Shown piece after piece: positions 22,725 through 34,196 of a stretch of DNA of 64,000 nucleotides. The notes below the pieces were generated by a model. The model was not told the origin of the DNA. It did no database searches and saw only the letters and a list, made by a program, of their open reading frames with translations. The first letter of the stretch is position 1. Every line of letters begins with the position of its first letter. The position numbers were made by a program, and so were the translations under genes. Origin of the DNA: Axinella damicornis (taxonomy: Eukaryota; Porifera; Demospongiae; Axinellida; Axinellidae); assembly GCA_963931865.1 (NCBI GenBank), contig OZ007515.1, forward strand, positions 9,716,685 to 9,780,684, written 5' to 3'.

Positions 22725-25100
22725 GTGGTTTCAAATGATCCTTCTCATAGGTTTTATCCCTATCTTTGTGACCTCATGACCAGTTTTTCACTTTCTCAAG
22801 TTGTGGACACTCCAACTCACTTTTCACCCAATGGGCGATCCACTCTCATTGACTTGGTTTTTGTATCAAATTTGCATTCTTTTTCTAACTGTTCTGTCAT
22901 TCCAAAGTTATCCACCTCTGACCATCTCGGATTGATGGTAACTCTGAAGCATCAACATGTGGCCTCTACCTCTATACCACGTCGTAGAGTCTGGAGGTAT
23001 AAGCATGCTGACTTTGGTAGGGCTAACGAGCTGTTATGTGATATGGACCTGGATGACATCCTGAACCCTTATGACATACAGAAGAGCTGGAAGCGTTTCA
23101 AATCATCTTTTCTGGATGTGATGGAACAGTGCATACCCAGGTCTGTGCTCCCAGCAAGAAAGAACTTACCTTGGCTAACCAAAGAGATTGTACAATTGAT
23201 CAGGAAGAGAAACTATCTCTTCAGGAAAGCTCATCGCAGTGGTAACACAGAGGATCACTTGAAGTTTAGGCATGTCAGAAATAGAGTTGTGGCAGAGCTC
23301 AGGTTTGCAAAGAGGAGATTTCTCACTAATCTACACCCTCATAATCAACGGGAATTTTGGAAGGTAGTGAAATCTCTAACTCCGAAAGAGAACTCCATTC
23401 CGACTCTGTCTAGTGAAAACACCATTGCAACCACCAATCAAGAAAAGGCTTGCCTTCTGAATGTCACATTTACAAACTGCTTCAATCACTCACTTCCTGA
23501 ACTAAATGTGGCTGATCTTCCTGAAGCTGTTCCTCATGAATGTCCTGACAACCTTATGTGCACTGAAGATGAAGTCTATGAGCTCTTATGCTCCCTAGAT
23601 CCAACTAAAGCTAATGGTCATGATGACATATCCACTCGAATGCTTAAGGAGACTGCTCTGAGCATTACCCCTGCAGTGACTCAACTATTTAATATCTCCA
23701 TTCGACTTGGAGAGCTACCTGACGAGTGGAAAATCGCTCGTGTCACACCAATTCCCAAGTCACGTGACCATTCTGTTCCTGGTAACTATCGCCCAATATC
23801 ATTACTCTCAGTGCTGAGCAAACTCCTCGAAATGCACATTCGGAACCTCCTAATTGATCATCTTAAAGACCATTACCCTCTCTCTGCTCACCAGTGGGGA
23901 TTCACTCAGGGCAAGTCCACAACGGGGGCTCTGTTAGATGTGACTGATCAATGGCACAGACAACTTGACTTGGGCCTAGATATCTGCTGTGTATTCTTTG
24001 ATTACAGCAAGGCCTTTGACTCAGTTCCCCATAGACCCTTACTGCAAAAGCTGAAAAACTGCAATGTTCAACCACATATTCTCAGATGGATCACGCACTA
24101 CCTTTGTAAGAGAAGTCAGTATGTGTGTGTGAATGGTTCATCTTCAGGTGTCTTGCCTGTGACTTCTGGAGTCCCACAAGGGTCAGTCCTTGGGCCATCT
24201 CTGTTCATTTTCTACATTGACGACATTACAATGGTTCCATTGTCAGACGGTACCATGTCTATTTATGCTGATGATCTGGTGCTTTATCGCCCTATCCACT
24301 CAGCAACTGATTACCATCTGTTACAGATAGATATTGACAACATATGTGTATGGTCTGACGATAACCATCTGAAGTTTAATGGTAGAAAGTGCAAGTATAT
24401 GATCATCACCAGGAGAAAGCAGCCCTCCCTCCCTGTTACACCTCTGAAGATTAAGCAAACATGTTTGGAGAGGGTGCACTCCTACAGATACCTTGGAGTA
24501 TGGCTCACTCCGTCCTTAAACTGGTCTATGCAAGTCAGTGAAGTATGTAAAAAAGCAAGGCAACAAGTGGGTATTCTATACCGAAAATTCTATCCATCTG
24601 CAAATTCTTCATCACTCTTGCAACTGTATCTGGCCTACATCCGACCACATCTGGAATACGCTGTACCTGTATGGGACCCCCATCAACGGGGACTTATCAG
24701 CTCCCTGGAGAGAGTGCAGAAGTTTGCACTTAAGGTGTGCACTAAAAGCTGGAGTTCTGGATATGAGTCTTTGCTTCAGTCATGCAACATGCCTACTCTT
24801 GCCTGCAGAAGACGCTATCTGAAACTGTGCCTCCTTTATAAAGTTGTAAATGGACAGCTTACATTCCCGGTTGTACCTATTGTGCCGCGGAGCCAGGCCA
24901 GACTCCTCAGAAACTCCAGTACACTAGCCCTTGAAAGACCAGTAACACGCTCAAATGCCTATCAATCCTCATTTTTTCCGGATACAATTGCCCTATGGAA
25001 CAGCTTACCCTCATCTGTACAAAACTGTCAGTCATTGGATTCTTTTAAACAGACTGTATTATGTCACACATTAAATACCTCAATTATACCTATTACTTAG
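22725..25100 (+). CDS. Non-LTR retrotransposon ORF2, 5'-truncated: endonuclease C-terminus plus reverse transcriptase
   Basis: An open frame of 791 residues. Residues about 1-75 are the end of an APE-type endonuclease (STLIDLVFVS, STSDHLGLMV). Reverse transcriptase blocks follow: RVTPIPKSRDHSVPGNYRPI, GFTQGKSTTGALLDV, FFDYSKAFDSVPH, SGVPQGSVLGPSLFIFYIDD and the catalytic YADD at 24264-24275. A C-terminal domain has YLGVWLTPSLNWS and EYAVPVWDP. This order is typical of the CR1/L2/jockey group. The start codon used here is only the first Met after truncation. ORF1 and the endonuclease N-terminus are absent, so this copy cannot move by itself. The open frame suggests recent insertion. An A run ends the element at 25190-25217. 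Confidence 0.9.
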   Translation: MVSNDPSHRFYPYLCDLMTSFSLSQVVDTPTHFSPNGRSTLIDLVFVSNLHSFSNCSVIPKLSTSDHLGLMVTLKHQHVASTSIPRRRVWRYKHADFGRANELLCDMDLDDILNPYDIQKSWKRFKSSFLDVMEQCIPRSVLPARKNLPWLTKEIVQLIRKRNYLFRKAHRSGNTEDHLKFRHVRNRVVAELRFAKRRFLTNLHPHNQREFWKVVKSLTPKENSIPTLSSENTIATTNQEKACLLNVTFTNCFNHSLPELNVADLPEAVPHECPDNLMCTEDEVYELLCSLDPTKANGHDDISTRMLKETALSITPAVTQLFNISIRLGELPDEWKIARVTPIPKSRDHSVPGNYRPISLLSVLSKLLEMHIRNLLIDHLKDHYPLSAHQWGFTQGKSTTGALLDVTDQWHRQLDLGLDICCVFFDYSKAFDSVPHRPLLQKLKNCNVQPHILRWITHYLCKRSQYVCVNGSSSGVLPVTSGVPQGSVLGPSLFIFYIDDITMVPLSDGTMSIYADDLVLYRPIHSATDYHLLQIDIDNICVWSDDNHLKFNGRKCKYMIITRRKQPSLPVTPLKIKQTCLERVHSYRYLGVWLTPSLNWSMQVSEVCKKARQQVGILYRKFYPSANSSSLLQLYLAYIRPHLEYAVPVWDPHQRGLISSLERVQKFALKVCTKSWSSGYESLLQSCNMPTLACRRRYLKLCLLYKVVNGQLTFPVVPIVPRSQARLLRNSSTLALERPVTRSNAYQSSFFPDTIALWNSLPSSVQNCQSLDSFKQTVLCHTLNTSIIPIT

Positions 25101-25189
25101 ATCATAGATAATTGGACTTCTGTCTGGGTGCATTATCATGTTAGCAACTGCTATTCATGTACCCTTGCATTGTTGCAAAATTGTTATAG

Positions 25190-25217
<28 letters not shown>
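25190..25217 (+). repeat. Poly(A) tail of the retrotransposon
   Basis: About 28 consecutive A follow a short 3' UTR (TGTTATAG), consistent with target-primed reverse transcription. Confidence 0.8.
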
Positions 25218-25220
<3 letters not shown>

Positions 25221-25857
25221 ATGCAGCTACTCCCCCCATTGAGTCCCAAAATGCGAAGAATGGTTTCACTACTGTTGGACTTTCAAACACTTTCCTTACG
25301 CTTAGCTTTGTTTACTGTTACTTTTAGCAGGGGGTGCCAATTATCCTAGGATTTTTGGCCAATAGCTACATATCTGAGGAAGGGGGTATATACCAAATAT
25401 TCTAGGATTTGTGGCAGGGGGTGCCAGATATCCTACAGTCAGGTGGGGTTCCAGTTTTCCTGAAGGGGTGTCAGTTTTCCTTGCACGGGGGTGCCAGATT
25501 TCCAAGGGTGCCAAATTTCCTGTGACACCGGCTTTCTCTGTACATGTGTCCACACTTCGGGGCATTTTAAGTACAAGTTTTATCATAGCATCGCTATGCT
25601 CTGGCCCAGTCTGGGGGTTAGTTCAAATTGTCACATAATCTGCTGCTGCCTGAGTCAAAGGTATTATTAATTGAGAACCATTTCTTCCATCAATTTCTGT
25701 GTGATGTAAGAGATGGGGTACCTTCAGACTACTGTTAAGCTTAAATACCGGCGTAGTCTAACCTTGCAAGCGTATTCGAATTTCTTGCTTGCCGGCCACA
25801 CATACACCCTTGTCGCTGCTGAGCACGCGTTGAGGATACACACGACACTTTTTTTTT

Positions 25858-27040
25858 CACGGCGGAATTAGGTTATTCCCCTGGTGAAACCCCGCATGGA
25901 CGCATCGAGATCAAGATTCATCGCTGAATCCCTACATTGGGCATGGCAGGTAGGCCCACAATGCAAGACGAGAAAAACAACAGTAAAACAGATACAGACA
26001 GGCACACAAAGATACAAATCCAATCCAATCTAGCTATGGTTGACTGTATTCTGAGGCTGTCAGGTCGGGTAGGGGTACGGTGATCATAGCTCTATTATCT
26101 ATGGGTTGATCCACTGACTCAGAGTGACATAAACTGTGATAGGCCTACACCACAGACACGACAGCATCAGGTGAGCATGCACCTCGCCATCACCCTGGAA
26201 TTAGCATACAATTCCATTGACCACTCTTTAGGTCAAAGGAGTTCACAGAAGACGGCACAGATACTACAATCGTCGAAGTCGAGTAAGGACAATTTCTAAG
26301 CCCTCGCTAGTCTCTAGTATATACGCCGCGCCGCGGTACTATGCGTGTTTTCGAGGGACTTGAACCAGGTCGTCATCTGAGTTTCCTAGATACCTTAGTA
26401 CAGAGGTAAGGACCCATCGTCACCATCAACGCCGCGGGCATTTACCAGCCCCCCGCGCCAGGGCCGACTTCAGGGGAGTTCGCCAAACTCCCTTCCCCTC
26501 AGTCTAAGATACGGGCGCAGAGAGATCCCTGTTGAGTGCCCCCGTTCAAGGCTTCGCCAACTCGGAGAACTCTCAATTGAGCTCAAAAGCTCTCACCTTC
26601 CTCACTGTCAGCTTCACCGCGCACGAGCGTAACCGTACGTCCGGAGAGAACATGCGGCGCCAGAGATAAGGGTGGTATAGCTACGCCCAACATCGCTTAT
26701 CATGCATTATCGCGATGGTTAATTAAACAAACGATCATGACATGATGCTATTCATGTGCGCAGAGTATAGGGAAGGGATTTCCTGACACGTGCCCCAGCT
26801 TTCTAGGAGCAGTCAACAACTGTACAGCGTCGGAAAGTTCGAAGCGGGTAGGCCGGGGGTAATGCATGTGCAGAATTGCTAGGAGCGAATGCGAGGGCCA
26901 CGAAGTCTTCTTCTTCTTCTTTGTAGTCCCGTGTCTCCAATTTGGCCTACACTGATACCGTCCGGAAATCCCCTCCGTTACATTACAGGTGGAAAACTTT
27001 GAAGTGAATGATGAAGATGGTTTCAAAATTCACGCTGTAA
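25858..27040. repeat. Repeat sharing both ends with the SINE-like element at 8400-8520
   Basis: The left end (GCGGAATTAGGTTATTCCCCTGG.GAA.CCCGCATG) and the right end (GAAGATGGTTTCAAAATTCA, then CTGTAAGTTG) match the ends at about 8402-8452 and 8500-8530. A shorter relative may lie at about 37845-38170. A B-box-like GGTTCAAGTCCC occurs on the minus strand at 26363-26352. The interior is GC-rich without a convincing protein. The class is uncertain. Confidence 0.4.
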
Positions 27041-27640
27041 GTTGCAGTGTACAAACATATTATAACCGTACTTTAACAATCTCATTTGCATTCTCACAAT
27101 GTAGCCACCATAAATTATAATAAAGTTTGTACTCTGTTGTGTGGTCCCATAGGTCATAGTTTATGGCCTGCCGTCATGTGACGAGACCTACAAATAAATT
27201 CATTCATATAGCTACGGTACAAAGCATCCAGCATAGGTGGCGGAACCAGGGGGGCACTGGGGTCCGGTGCCCCCACAAACGCGAAATACCTTCCTGGTGC
27301 CCCCACGAAAGTTTGCGCCACGTCTCGTTCCCAGTCTGTACTCCAGTGCAGATTACTGTACATATCACACACGAGGAAGGAATCATATCGTTATGCTGGC
27401 TAGCTACATGGACACAGCACCTGAGAGATGTAGCTAGCTATGACTGTACCACTTAGTGGTATAGTCATCAGGGTTTCATACAGGATTTTTTGCTGGGGGG
27501 GGGACACATGGCAACCCATGCAAGCCCCACCCCCTCCCATTCCCTCGGCACGTCATATCATACACAGGGTTGTGACCAACTGACATGTTTTGACATGTTC
27601 AGATCTGGGTATGTATTAGACTACCTACCTCACAACTTAT

Positions 27641-28061
27641 CAGGGGCGGATACAGGATTTATGAAAGGGGGGCACCATATATTAAATGCTGCCGGAGGAA
27701 GTGCATAGAGGTGTGTAGTGCTGATCAGTCAGCGCGAAGCGCGGAAATTTTTTTTCGCCTTCATTTTTCACTTCTCAGGATGGGCTCTCGTGGCACCTTC
27801 GCGCTTTGCACTGCAAGTTCCAGATGTACGAGGATTGCAGGTCCCAGGCCTGCCAGGGCCACCATGAGCTTCTTCCTTGCTCAAATTTCGCTCACAAACG
27901 TAATACGTACGTACACAGAGGGGTATACTAGATTGTGGTCTTGTTCCCAAGCAGTTTGGTTTCAGGCAATGCACGATATTGCGAGCTGAGGAGGCCAGGC
28001 CAGGAGTTGCAACATAGCGGCAGCAAGTTAGTAAGGAGGAAAATAAAAAGATCCGCCACTG
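27641..28061. mobile_element. CAGGGGCGG-family element with 5-bp target duplication
   Basis: The left end CAGGGGCGGATACAGG pairs with the complement of GATCCGCCACTG at the right. CTTAT lies on both sides (27636-27640 and 28062-28066). The interior carries the shared CGCGAAGCGCGG / TTCATTTTTCA / GGCACCTTCGCGCTTTGCA block inverted relative to the copies at 426 and 12836. Confidence 0.7.
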
Positions 28062-29049
28062 CTTATACTGCTGCATGTCCAACCAGTTTAATATTAAATT
28101 TATAATATTATTGTCTTCTGTTTTCTGGGGGGGGGGGGGGAAACTTCACCTGGGGGGGGGGGAAATCCCAGGGCGCCCCCCCCCCCCCCTCTGTATGAAA
28201 CCCTGGTCATAGCTAGCTACATCTCTCAGGTGCTGTGTGTAGCTACAGTTACAGTGATAAACCATATCACCATGATAATACAGATAATAATTATGCTATA
28301 ATACTATACAAGTACCTTGTATAGAGTGAATTACCGAATGTCAGTCACCACTGATCACCGACTTTGACCCTGAAAAGTATGCAAGTTGAACCCACCCTAT
28401 TACGGGTTTATAGTTGCGTAAACTGAGACGGTTCGTATGCAGTAGTCGGGCATGCACGATCGCACAATTTGTCCGTTTAATGGATGTCTGAAAATGAGGG
28501 TGGTCAGCCCACGATTAAAACTTGAGAGTAGAAGACCTATATAAGCGATGTTGGATGACCCAGTTCCCCGAGCGTATAGGCTACCGGTTGTTGTGATCAT
28601 CCTGCGGTTCATGTAGTTGACGCGTAGGTGTCCGAAGTTGTAGGCCAAGTGCATGCTGACGAATGAAGTTTCGGAGCCCAACATAGCTAAGCCTTAACAC
28701 CAAAACTACGGATGGTTGTCTCAACGTGTTATTTTGGTGTACCCTGGTTGGTGAAAATCTTGAAGTAGTATTGCCTTGAAAATAAAGTGCCCAAAATTGG
28801 TTGCTTACTCTATAGTAGTCATATCATGTAATCTGTATGTAGTGATATGGTTTATGCGTACATACAGCAACGATATCAACATGCAGCCAACGGCCTGGGA
28901 ACCAAACCTTGTGAACTTGTGATCCATGCTGCATGGGTTGGGGTTCAATGGTTTGGGTTTGGGGTTACAACATGTAGACTACTGGTACAATGTGCTTAAT
29001 GGTTTAGTGATTATAAGTTAATTCAGTGAATTTTTCATATCTATCATAG
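28062..29049. other. Upstream region of R3
   Basis: Poly-G and poly-C tracts occur at 28129-28198. The segment at about 28735-28815 (ACCCTGGTTGGTGAAAATCT ... GGTTGCTTACTCTA) recurs in complement at about 47035-47125. The R3 start exon should lie here or further upstream but was not identified. Shared intron sequence (CATGCTGCATG.GGTTGGG) precedes exon 1 in both R2 and R3. Confidence 0.4.
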
Positions 29050-32000
29050 TTTGCTACTCATGACAGCTGTGCTTGCAGATCAATGCACTGAGCAAGAGTG
29101 TGATAAAACAGAGGTGATTCCAGCTGTTGGAAACCAGATCAATCTTCAGCCCTGTGACGTGTGCACTGAATGCCCAGCCTCCGAACCTGAAACCGTACAG
29201 GCATGGTGGTATTACGAATGGCCTAATGGATCACAAACGCATGACATCAGTGCAACAGTGCAGGGCAGAGGCTACGTGATCAATGTAAGTTATGTGATGA
29301 GATGGAGTGCTATCCAGTGCCATTAGAAGTTGCAAAAATAGCTCACATCATATAATAATTATCACATTTGCATGTGGGCATGTGAAAGCCTAGCACTCCG
29401 TGTGCATATCCATGGAAACAGCTGAGCTGACAGCTGACCATATTAGGCTTCAGTGATGAAGGGAGCGGAGGTGAGATGCTGAGATGGAGTATGTCTTCAT
29501 GCATGCACTTTGTGTGTTGTGATCATGTGGAGACCATACTTTGCCGAGTTTGCCCACTGGTTTCCTTGTCCCAGTACCAGAACAGATCTTGCTCAAGTTC
29601 GCCCTAACAATTCTTATTAGCTATAATATAGCACACTATGCTCAACTTCACCGATCACAAGAGCTGAAAAAATATCTTACTGCTGTGTAGTCTCGGTCCC
29701 AGACCCAAACCCACCTCAGCACGGATTGCATCTAGTATCACGTGGGGGGAGGGAGGGTCTGGCCAAGTTACGGCATAAGAATTAGTCGTCCGCGGAATTT
29801 CAGAGGGCTGAATCTGATTGGTTGATTGGCTAGTAATTACATTTGGAATGTTCACGCCACGTGCGCAGTGTGCTAATTATTCATTCTAGCTAGCTACTGT
29901 ACATGTACGAGTCAACAAAGTGGTCGAGATCGCGATTACAGCTGTATTTAGCCAACTGGGGTCGACAGTCACTAGCTAGGATCAGTTGGAATATACGGCA
30001 CCGGAAGTAAGTTCAATACTTAGGGTATATTAGGGTCAGGGCAGGTACTAGCTGACTTCCGGTGCCATATATTCCAACTGATCCAAACTCTGTATCGATT
30101 CCGACAGGCAGAATTGGAATGTCGCTCCACTATAGTGGATGCCTGCCTCCTGCAGTGTCAGTGGGAGCTGATTGTCGTTGTAATGAACCCTCTGAAGGTG
30201 TTCATGTTGCCAGGAGCGGTGCTCATGGCCTCCTGACATGATGTAAACCGTGGACTCTGTGCTACCTGGAGTTGGCGTTAGTGCCAAAAATCGGGGCGGA
30301 GTCATCGGCAGAAGGGTAGAGAACGGAAGCATTCTTAGCCCGGAAGCAGTAGCAAGTGGAGAGAGAGAGATCTCAACACCAGGAATGCCTGTCTTTGTAG
30401 ATGAGGCACACTGCATTGAGAAATGGCGAGTTCTCCACCCTTGTACCTAAGCTTCCACCCTCATCTTTAACACTAGCGGAGATGGTATCTTGCTGCAACA
30501 GACTTGTAAAGCCCTAGCTTAGAAGCTGTAGCTATACTCCAGTAAGACAGCTAACTGTTCAATACACGTAGCTCCACTGTGCACTTTTGAGTTTTCTCGC
30601 ACCTACTTGAGTTGTAATCTTGCACGGGTCAATTACTATTCAGAATGACTGCGGCATGCTGCATCCCATAATGTTCTTATGTAGCAACTTGGCCAGACCC
30701 TCCCTCCCCGTGCGTGATATTGGAAGCGATCTGCGCTGGGGTTGGTTTGGGTCTGGGGGAGACTAACTGCTGTACTATGTAGCACAGGACATTATAACTG
30801 TGTTGCCATGGATAATTTATTGGTTTAGCTCAGTTTGATAGCATAGCAAGGCTAGGTTCACCATGTACCCCGGTACATGTATATGAGTAATTGTGTGAAT
30901 TGAACGTAGGAGGGTAGAGTGAATAAATGAACCACCCACCTCCATGGGGGTATTCTAACTCCATTACCATGCACACCCCCCTCTATATACTGGCTTGTAC
31001 AGTGGAGTCTGCATGGAGTTAAAAACTTATTTCTGAGCCTGAACAGTGTTACGGTACACTCCTGTTTGCTGCTTCGTGCATGTATCCATGTATCCTTCAT
31101 AGTACGGTGTCCTGTCCCTTTGTCCACAGCTTCTCGGTCACCCCTCACTCGTCACTCCCATGGGATCACACACACTCTATGTGAACTATATGTACTTGTG
31201 TGATGGGATTCCTGGTGTACTCTACGACATTGAGATTACTCTGACACCAGTTGGTAAGCAATATTTACATTATGGCGCTTCACTAGCTATAGGTTTACAA
31301 CAATCAGTATTTCCCTACTCCTGAGCAATTTTGATAATGATGAACGCACATGCATACTGTTATACACACACACACTCATGACATGCATGCATTCACTCAC
31401 TCACTCATAGTATCACTCACACACACCTCTCATTACTCACACAGATGCTATAATTGAATGTCCGAATGAAATGCCAGTTTCAGAGGGTAGCTCAGTGGAT
31501 ATTTGGTGTGAGACAGGACTGCCAGATTCAAGAGTAGTTCATACTACATTCACCTTCGAGGGACGTCAGGGGATCTGTGGCTCATCGTACGTACAGGTTG
31601 ACCACAGTAGCTGGAGGGTGATCCATAACGAATCCGAGCCTTACACGTGCGGACTTCACATAGACGATATTCAGCCTTCAGACAGTGGAGAATACTACTG
31701 TGAGGTGAACCTACCTGGTACACTCGACACAGTGAGATCAAGCATTTGCATCGTGCAAGTCGAAGGTGCTTCAAATCCTGACGTGATATTGGAGACCGTC
31801 ATCCCATCAGTCGGAGGATTGTTGATACTGGTGGTACCAGCACTGCTCATCACGGTAGCATGCGTAGTCATTCGTAGGCACAGACATCCTGATGACCCAG
31901 TACTGCGCTGGGAAGATGATCATCTCATATCTCAGAATCCACTTGGTAAGTTGTCCATTTTTCAACACTATGAAATATTGTGTTTTGCCACGAACTGTAT

Positions 32001-33023
32001 ACTTGGAAGTTTTCTTTGGCAGTGGTCAGTTTTGCGTTTGAGCTGCAAAGACCAGATCATATTCAAGCCTTATCAACGATAGCTACTGATAGCCCTAGCA
32101 TTCCATCCTTGTTGCTTATCAGCGACGTGCCAGCACAAATGAAGAAATCTCCATTCCAGTATGCATGGTTCGTTCTGTAGCTGAATCATCAGAATCTTTC
32201 CACAATGTCACACAGACATTAGGGGAGAATTATTAGTCGCCACTCCACCCTCAAAATAGAAGTATTCAGTGTGTATCCAGACTGTAGTATTTGGAGGTGG
32301 TACCAGCACAAATGTATTCAATGAGTTGTCATTCGATGATGGTGGGCACGCTGATTGGTATCAGGTGCATGCATGAGAACAGCACCTCATTCAGATATTC
32401 ACCAGCCTAACTAACCAGTAGTGCATGCAGTTTCCACTCTAACAACATAATAGAATATCCCATATCAGTTTTAGTTTCAATTTCCATTTTCCATGTGGAT
32501 ATAATTATAATATACTCAAATGATAGCTGATTATGGTTTACCATAGCAACTGTACGCTGTGTTGCTATGTAAACAGTAGTGCATTCAATATATCTTCACT
32601 AGAGTAGGTTACATCATCTTCATAATTGCCATGGCTGATTATGATATATCTGCGAAATGTGCTATACTGGACTTTATCCGTATCTACTAGGGACGCAAAC
32701 TGGAACTTAGGCTTAGGATATAGCTCCCTCTCTCTGATGGTACTAGGAAATCTGGATCCACTTTATTACATGCTTACACTTGCACTCTTACTTTAATCTC
32801 AGCTGGAGTTGATGAGGCTGAAGTTGATGAGGCTGAAGTTGGTGAGGCAGCAGCTGAGGCTGCCGGTGTTTATTACACTTCGGGATCAACAGCTGCAGTG
32901 AATATCCACAATGGAAGGTTGGAGGAAAGTAGACATACAAACTTAACAAGTTCTCAACCAAATGACTTGGCTGATGTCCTGGATCCTAATGCTGATATAG
33001 AATCGTCGGTGGCTGTGGTCTGA
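29050..33023 (+). CDS. R3: Ig-domain single-pass membrane receptor
   Basis: Exons are 29050-29284, 31130-31253, 31445-31945 and 32803-33023, with the same phases as R1, R2 and R4. Exon 1 has LQPCDVCTECPASEPE and WWYYEWPNGSQ. Exon 2 has LYVNYMYLC and DIEITLTPV. Exon 3 has the V-type Ig (WCETGLPDSRVV, DSGEYYC), a short GASNPDV stalk without the NPN repeat, LETVIPSVGG, a membrane span and RRHRH. Exon 4 has no Met and is easily missed: VDEAEVDEAEVGEAAAEAAG, VYYTSGSTAAVNIHN, ending SSVAVV. About 359 residues are visible. It is convergent with Q2. The start exon was not found. Confidence 0.85.
29688..30765. mobile_element. TAGTCTC-ended element carrying a second RecQ-like fragment
   Basis: The left end TAGTCTCGGTCCCAGACC and the right end GGGTCTGGGGGAGACTA are inverted, with inner arms GGGAGGGTCTGGCCAAG and CTTGGCCAGACCCTCCC. 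The flanks ACTGCTGTG (29679-29687) and ACTGCTGTA (30766-30774) match at 8 of 9 bases. A palindrome lies inside at about 29977-30085 (GATCAGTTGGAATATA / TATATTCCAACTGATC). The plus strand at 30388-30426 encodes VFVDEAHCIEKW, a RecQ-type motif II. It sits in intron 1 of R3. Confidence 0.75.
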
Positions 33024-33357
33024 TTTCTATAGTAGAACTATTGCTTATTCTTCAGGCTGGGGGCCAGGGTTGGGGGTAGCCTTTTGCTATTCAATTGTAC
33101 AATGCAATCGTTTGCTATGTAAAGAATGTTGATCATGTACAAAATCACTAACCCACGTGATTAGATAATGTTACTAACCCACGTGAGAATAGTTTGATTA
33201 GATAATGTTACTCACAAAAGGTGACATGCTCTCTGTTGTGGATGCATAGCCTTACCTGGGTTTCAGTGCGGAATATTGAGGGCTCCCCAATGGCCCCACT
33301 GTGCAGGGCATTTAAAGATACTGTATATATATACATTCAATATGGCTATCCTCTTTG

Positions 33358-33444
33358 CAGTCTAGCCATTAGCCTTAGCTCTCTGCCAGGCCGCGGTTAC
33401 TCATGCTTGACCGGCCTGGCGGAGAGGGGCTAGCAGCTAGACTG
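33358..33444. mobile_element. Small palindromic MITE with exact 9-bp target duplication
   Basis: CAGTCTAGC at the left pairs with GCTAGACTG at the right, with inner arms CTCTCTGCCAGGCCG and CGGCCTGGCGGAGAG. TCCTCTTTG flanks both sides (33349-33357 and 33445-33453). It lies in the 0.85-kb gap between the convergent ends of R3 and Q2; apart from it, that gap shows only a lower-complexity 3' flank. Confidence 0.85.
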
Positions 33445-33874
33445 TCCTCTTTGTTGTTTCTGTTGCTTGCTTGTTTGTTCATTTGTTGGTTCGTGTGCAC
33501 TATGTAGCATTCTCGTATTAGGAATATGAACTGTGTATGAAGTGGTTATTGGTCAGGCAGGAAGTGAGGCGATTGGTAAGTAGGTCAGTGCTGAATGGGC
33601 TGACATGTCTGTTACTTTAAGTATGATTGTATGTCCTGCCAGACCATATCCACGTTGATAAACGTATTCTTGATTGTAAACGTACAGTTTCATAAACGAG
33701 TTCATACGCTGATACTTTGGTGAGTACAAATAGTCAAAATGCTTACCACGAGTGAGTTTTACCACGAGTGATAGCAACTTCATGAATAAATATATGTATA
33801 TACTGTTACACAGTCATACAGACAGTAGTGATTGATGCCGTACAAAAACACATAATAGCAACATGGTTAACCTC

Positions 33875-34196
33875 TCAATTTCCACTTGGTTCTCCTGAAA
33901 CTTGATCTTGTTCTCTAGAGCTGTCTAAATCCTCATAGGATCCTGAGCTAGATCCAGAGGCACCCCGAGTGACTCCTAAGTCAGTACAGGGAGAAATCTC
34001 ATCACATTCACAGTGGTTATGGGTACAGATGGACATCATAGCTAGTAATATGTATTCAGCAGGACATAGCTATAGTGATTGGCTGATTGCAACCAAGTTG
34101 GAAACAACAGTTTAACTATGAGTTCACCTTCTTCCTGGTTAGACCTGGGTTTATAATCATGCTGCATTCGTGGTCCATCCAGTCTCTCATAGGTTC
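33875..34196 (-). CDS. Q2 cytoplasmic tail exons with two YxxL motifs
   Basis: Exon 34196-34128 encodes TYERLDGPRMQHDYKPRSNQ. It is a symmetric phase 1-1 exon with good splice sites. Exon 33975-33875 encodes GSYEDLDSSREQDQ and ends in a stop after EPSGN. YERL and YEDL are tyrosine motifs of the YxxL type, which can bind SH2 domains in immune receptors. The spacing of about 30 residues is too long for a classical ITAM, and the -2 residue (Gly) does not fit a strict ITIM. Confidence 0.65.

Larger units (their letters stand above)
22256..25531. mobile_element. CCGGTGTCACA-ended element hosting a non-LTR retrotransposon
   Basis: CCGGTGTCACA at the left matches the complement of TGTGACACCGG at the right. 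Subterminal words of the type GGCACCCCC ... TTCCTAGGAT repeat in the left arm (22270-22400) and, inverted, in the right arm (25325-25520). No clean target duplication is seen. The centre is filled by the reverse transcriptase copy, so the outer element was probably a short non-autonomous one that served as a landing site. Confidence 0.6.
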
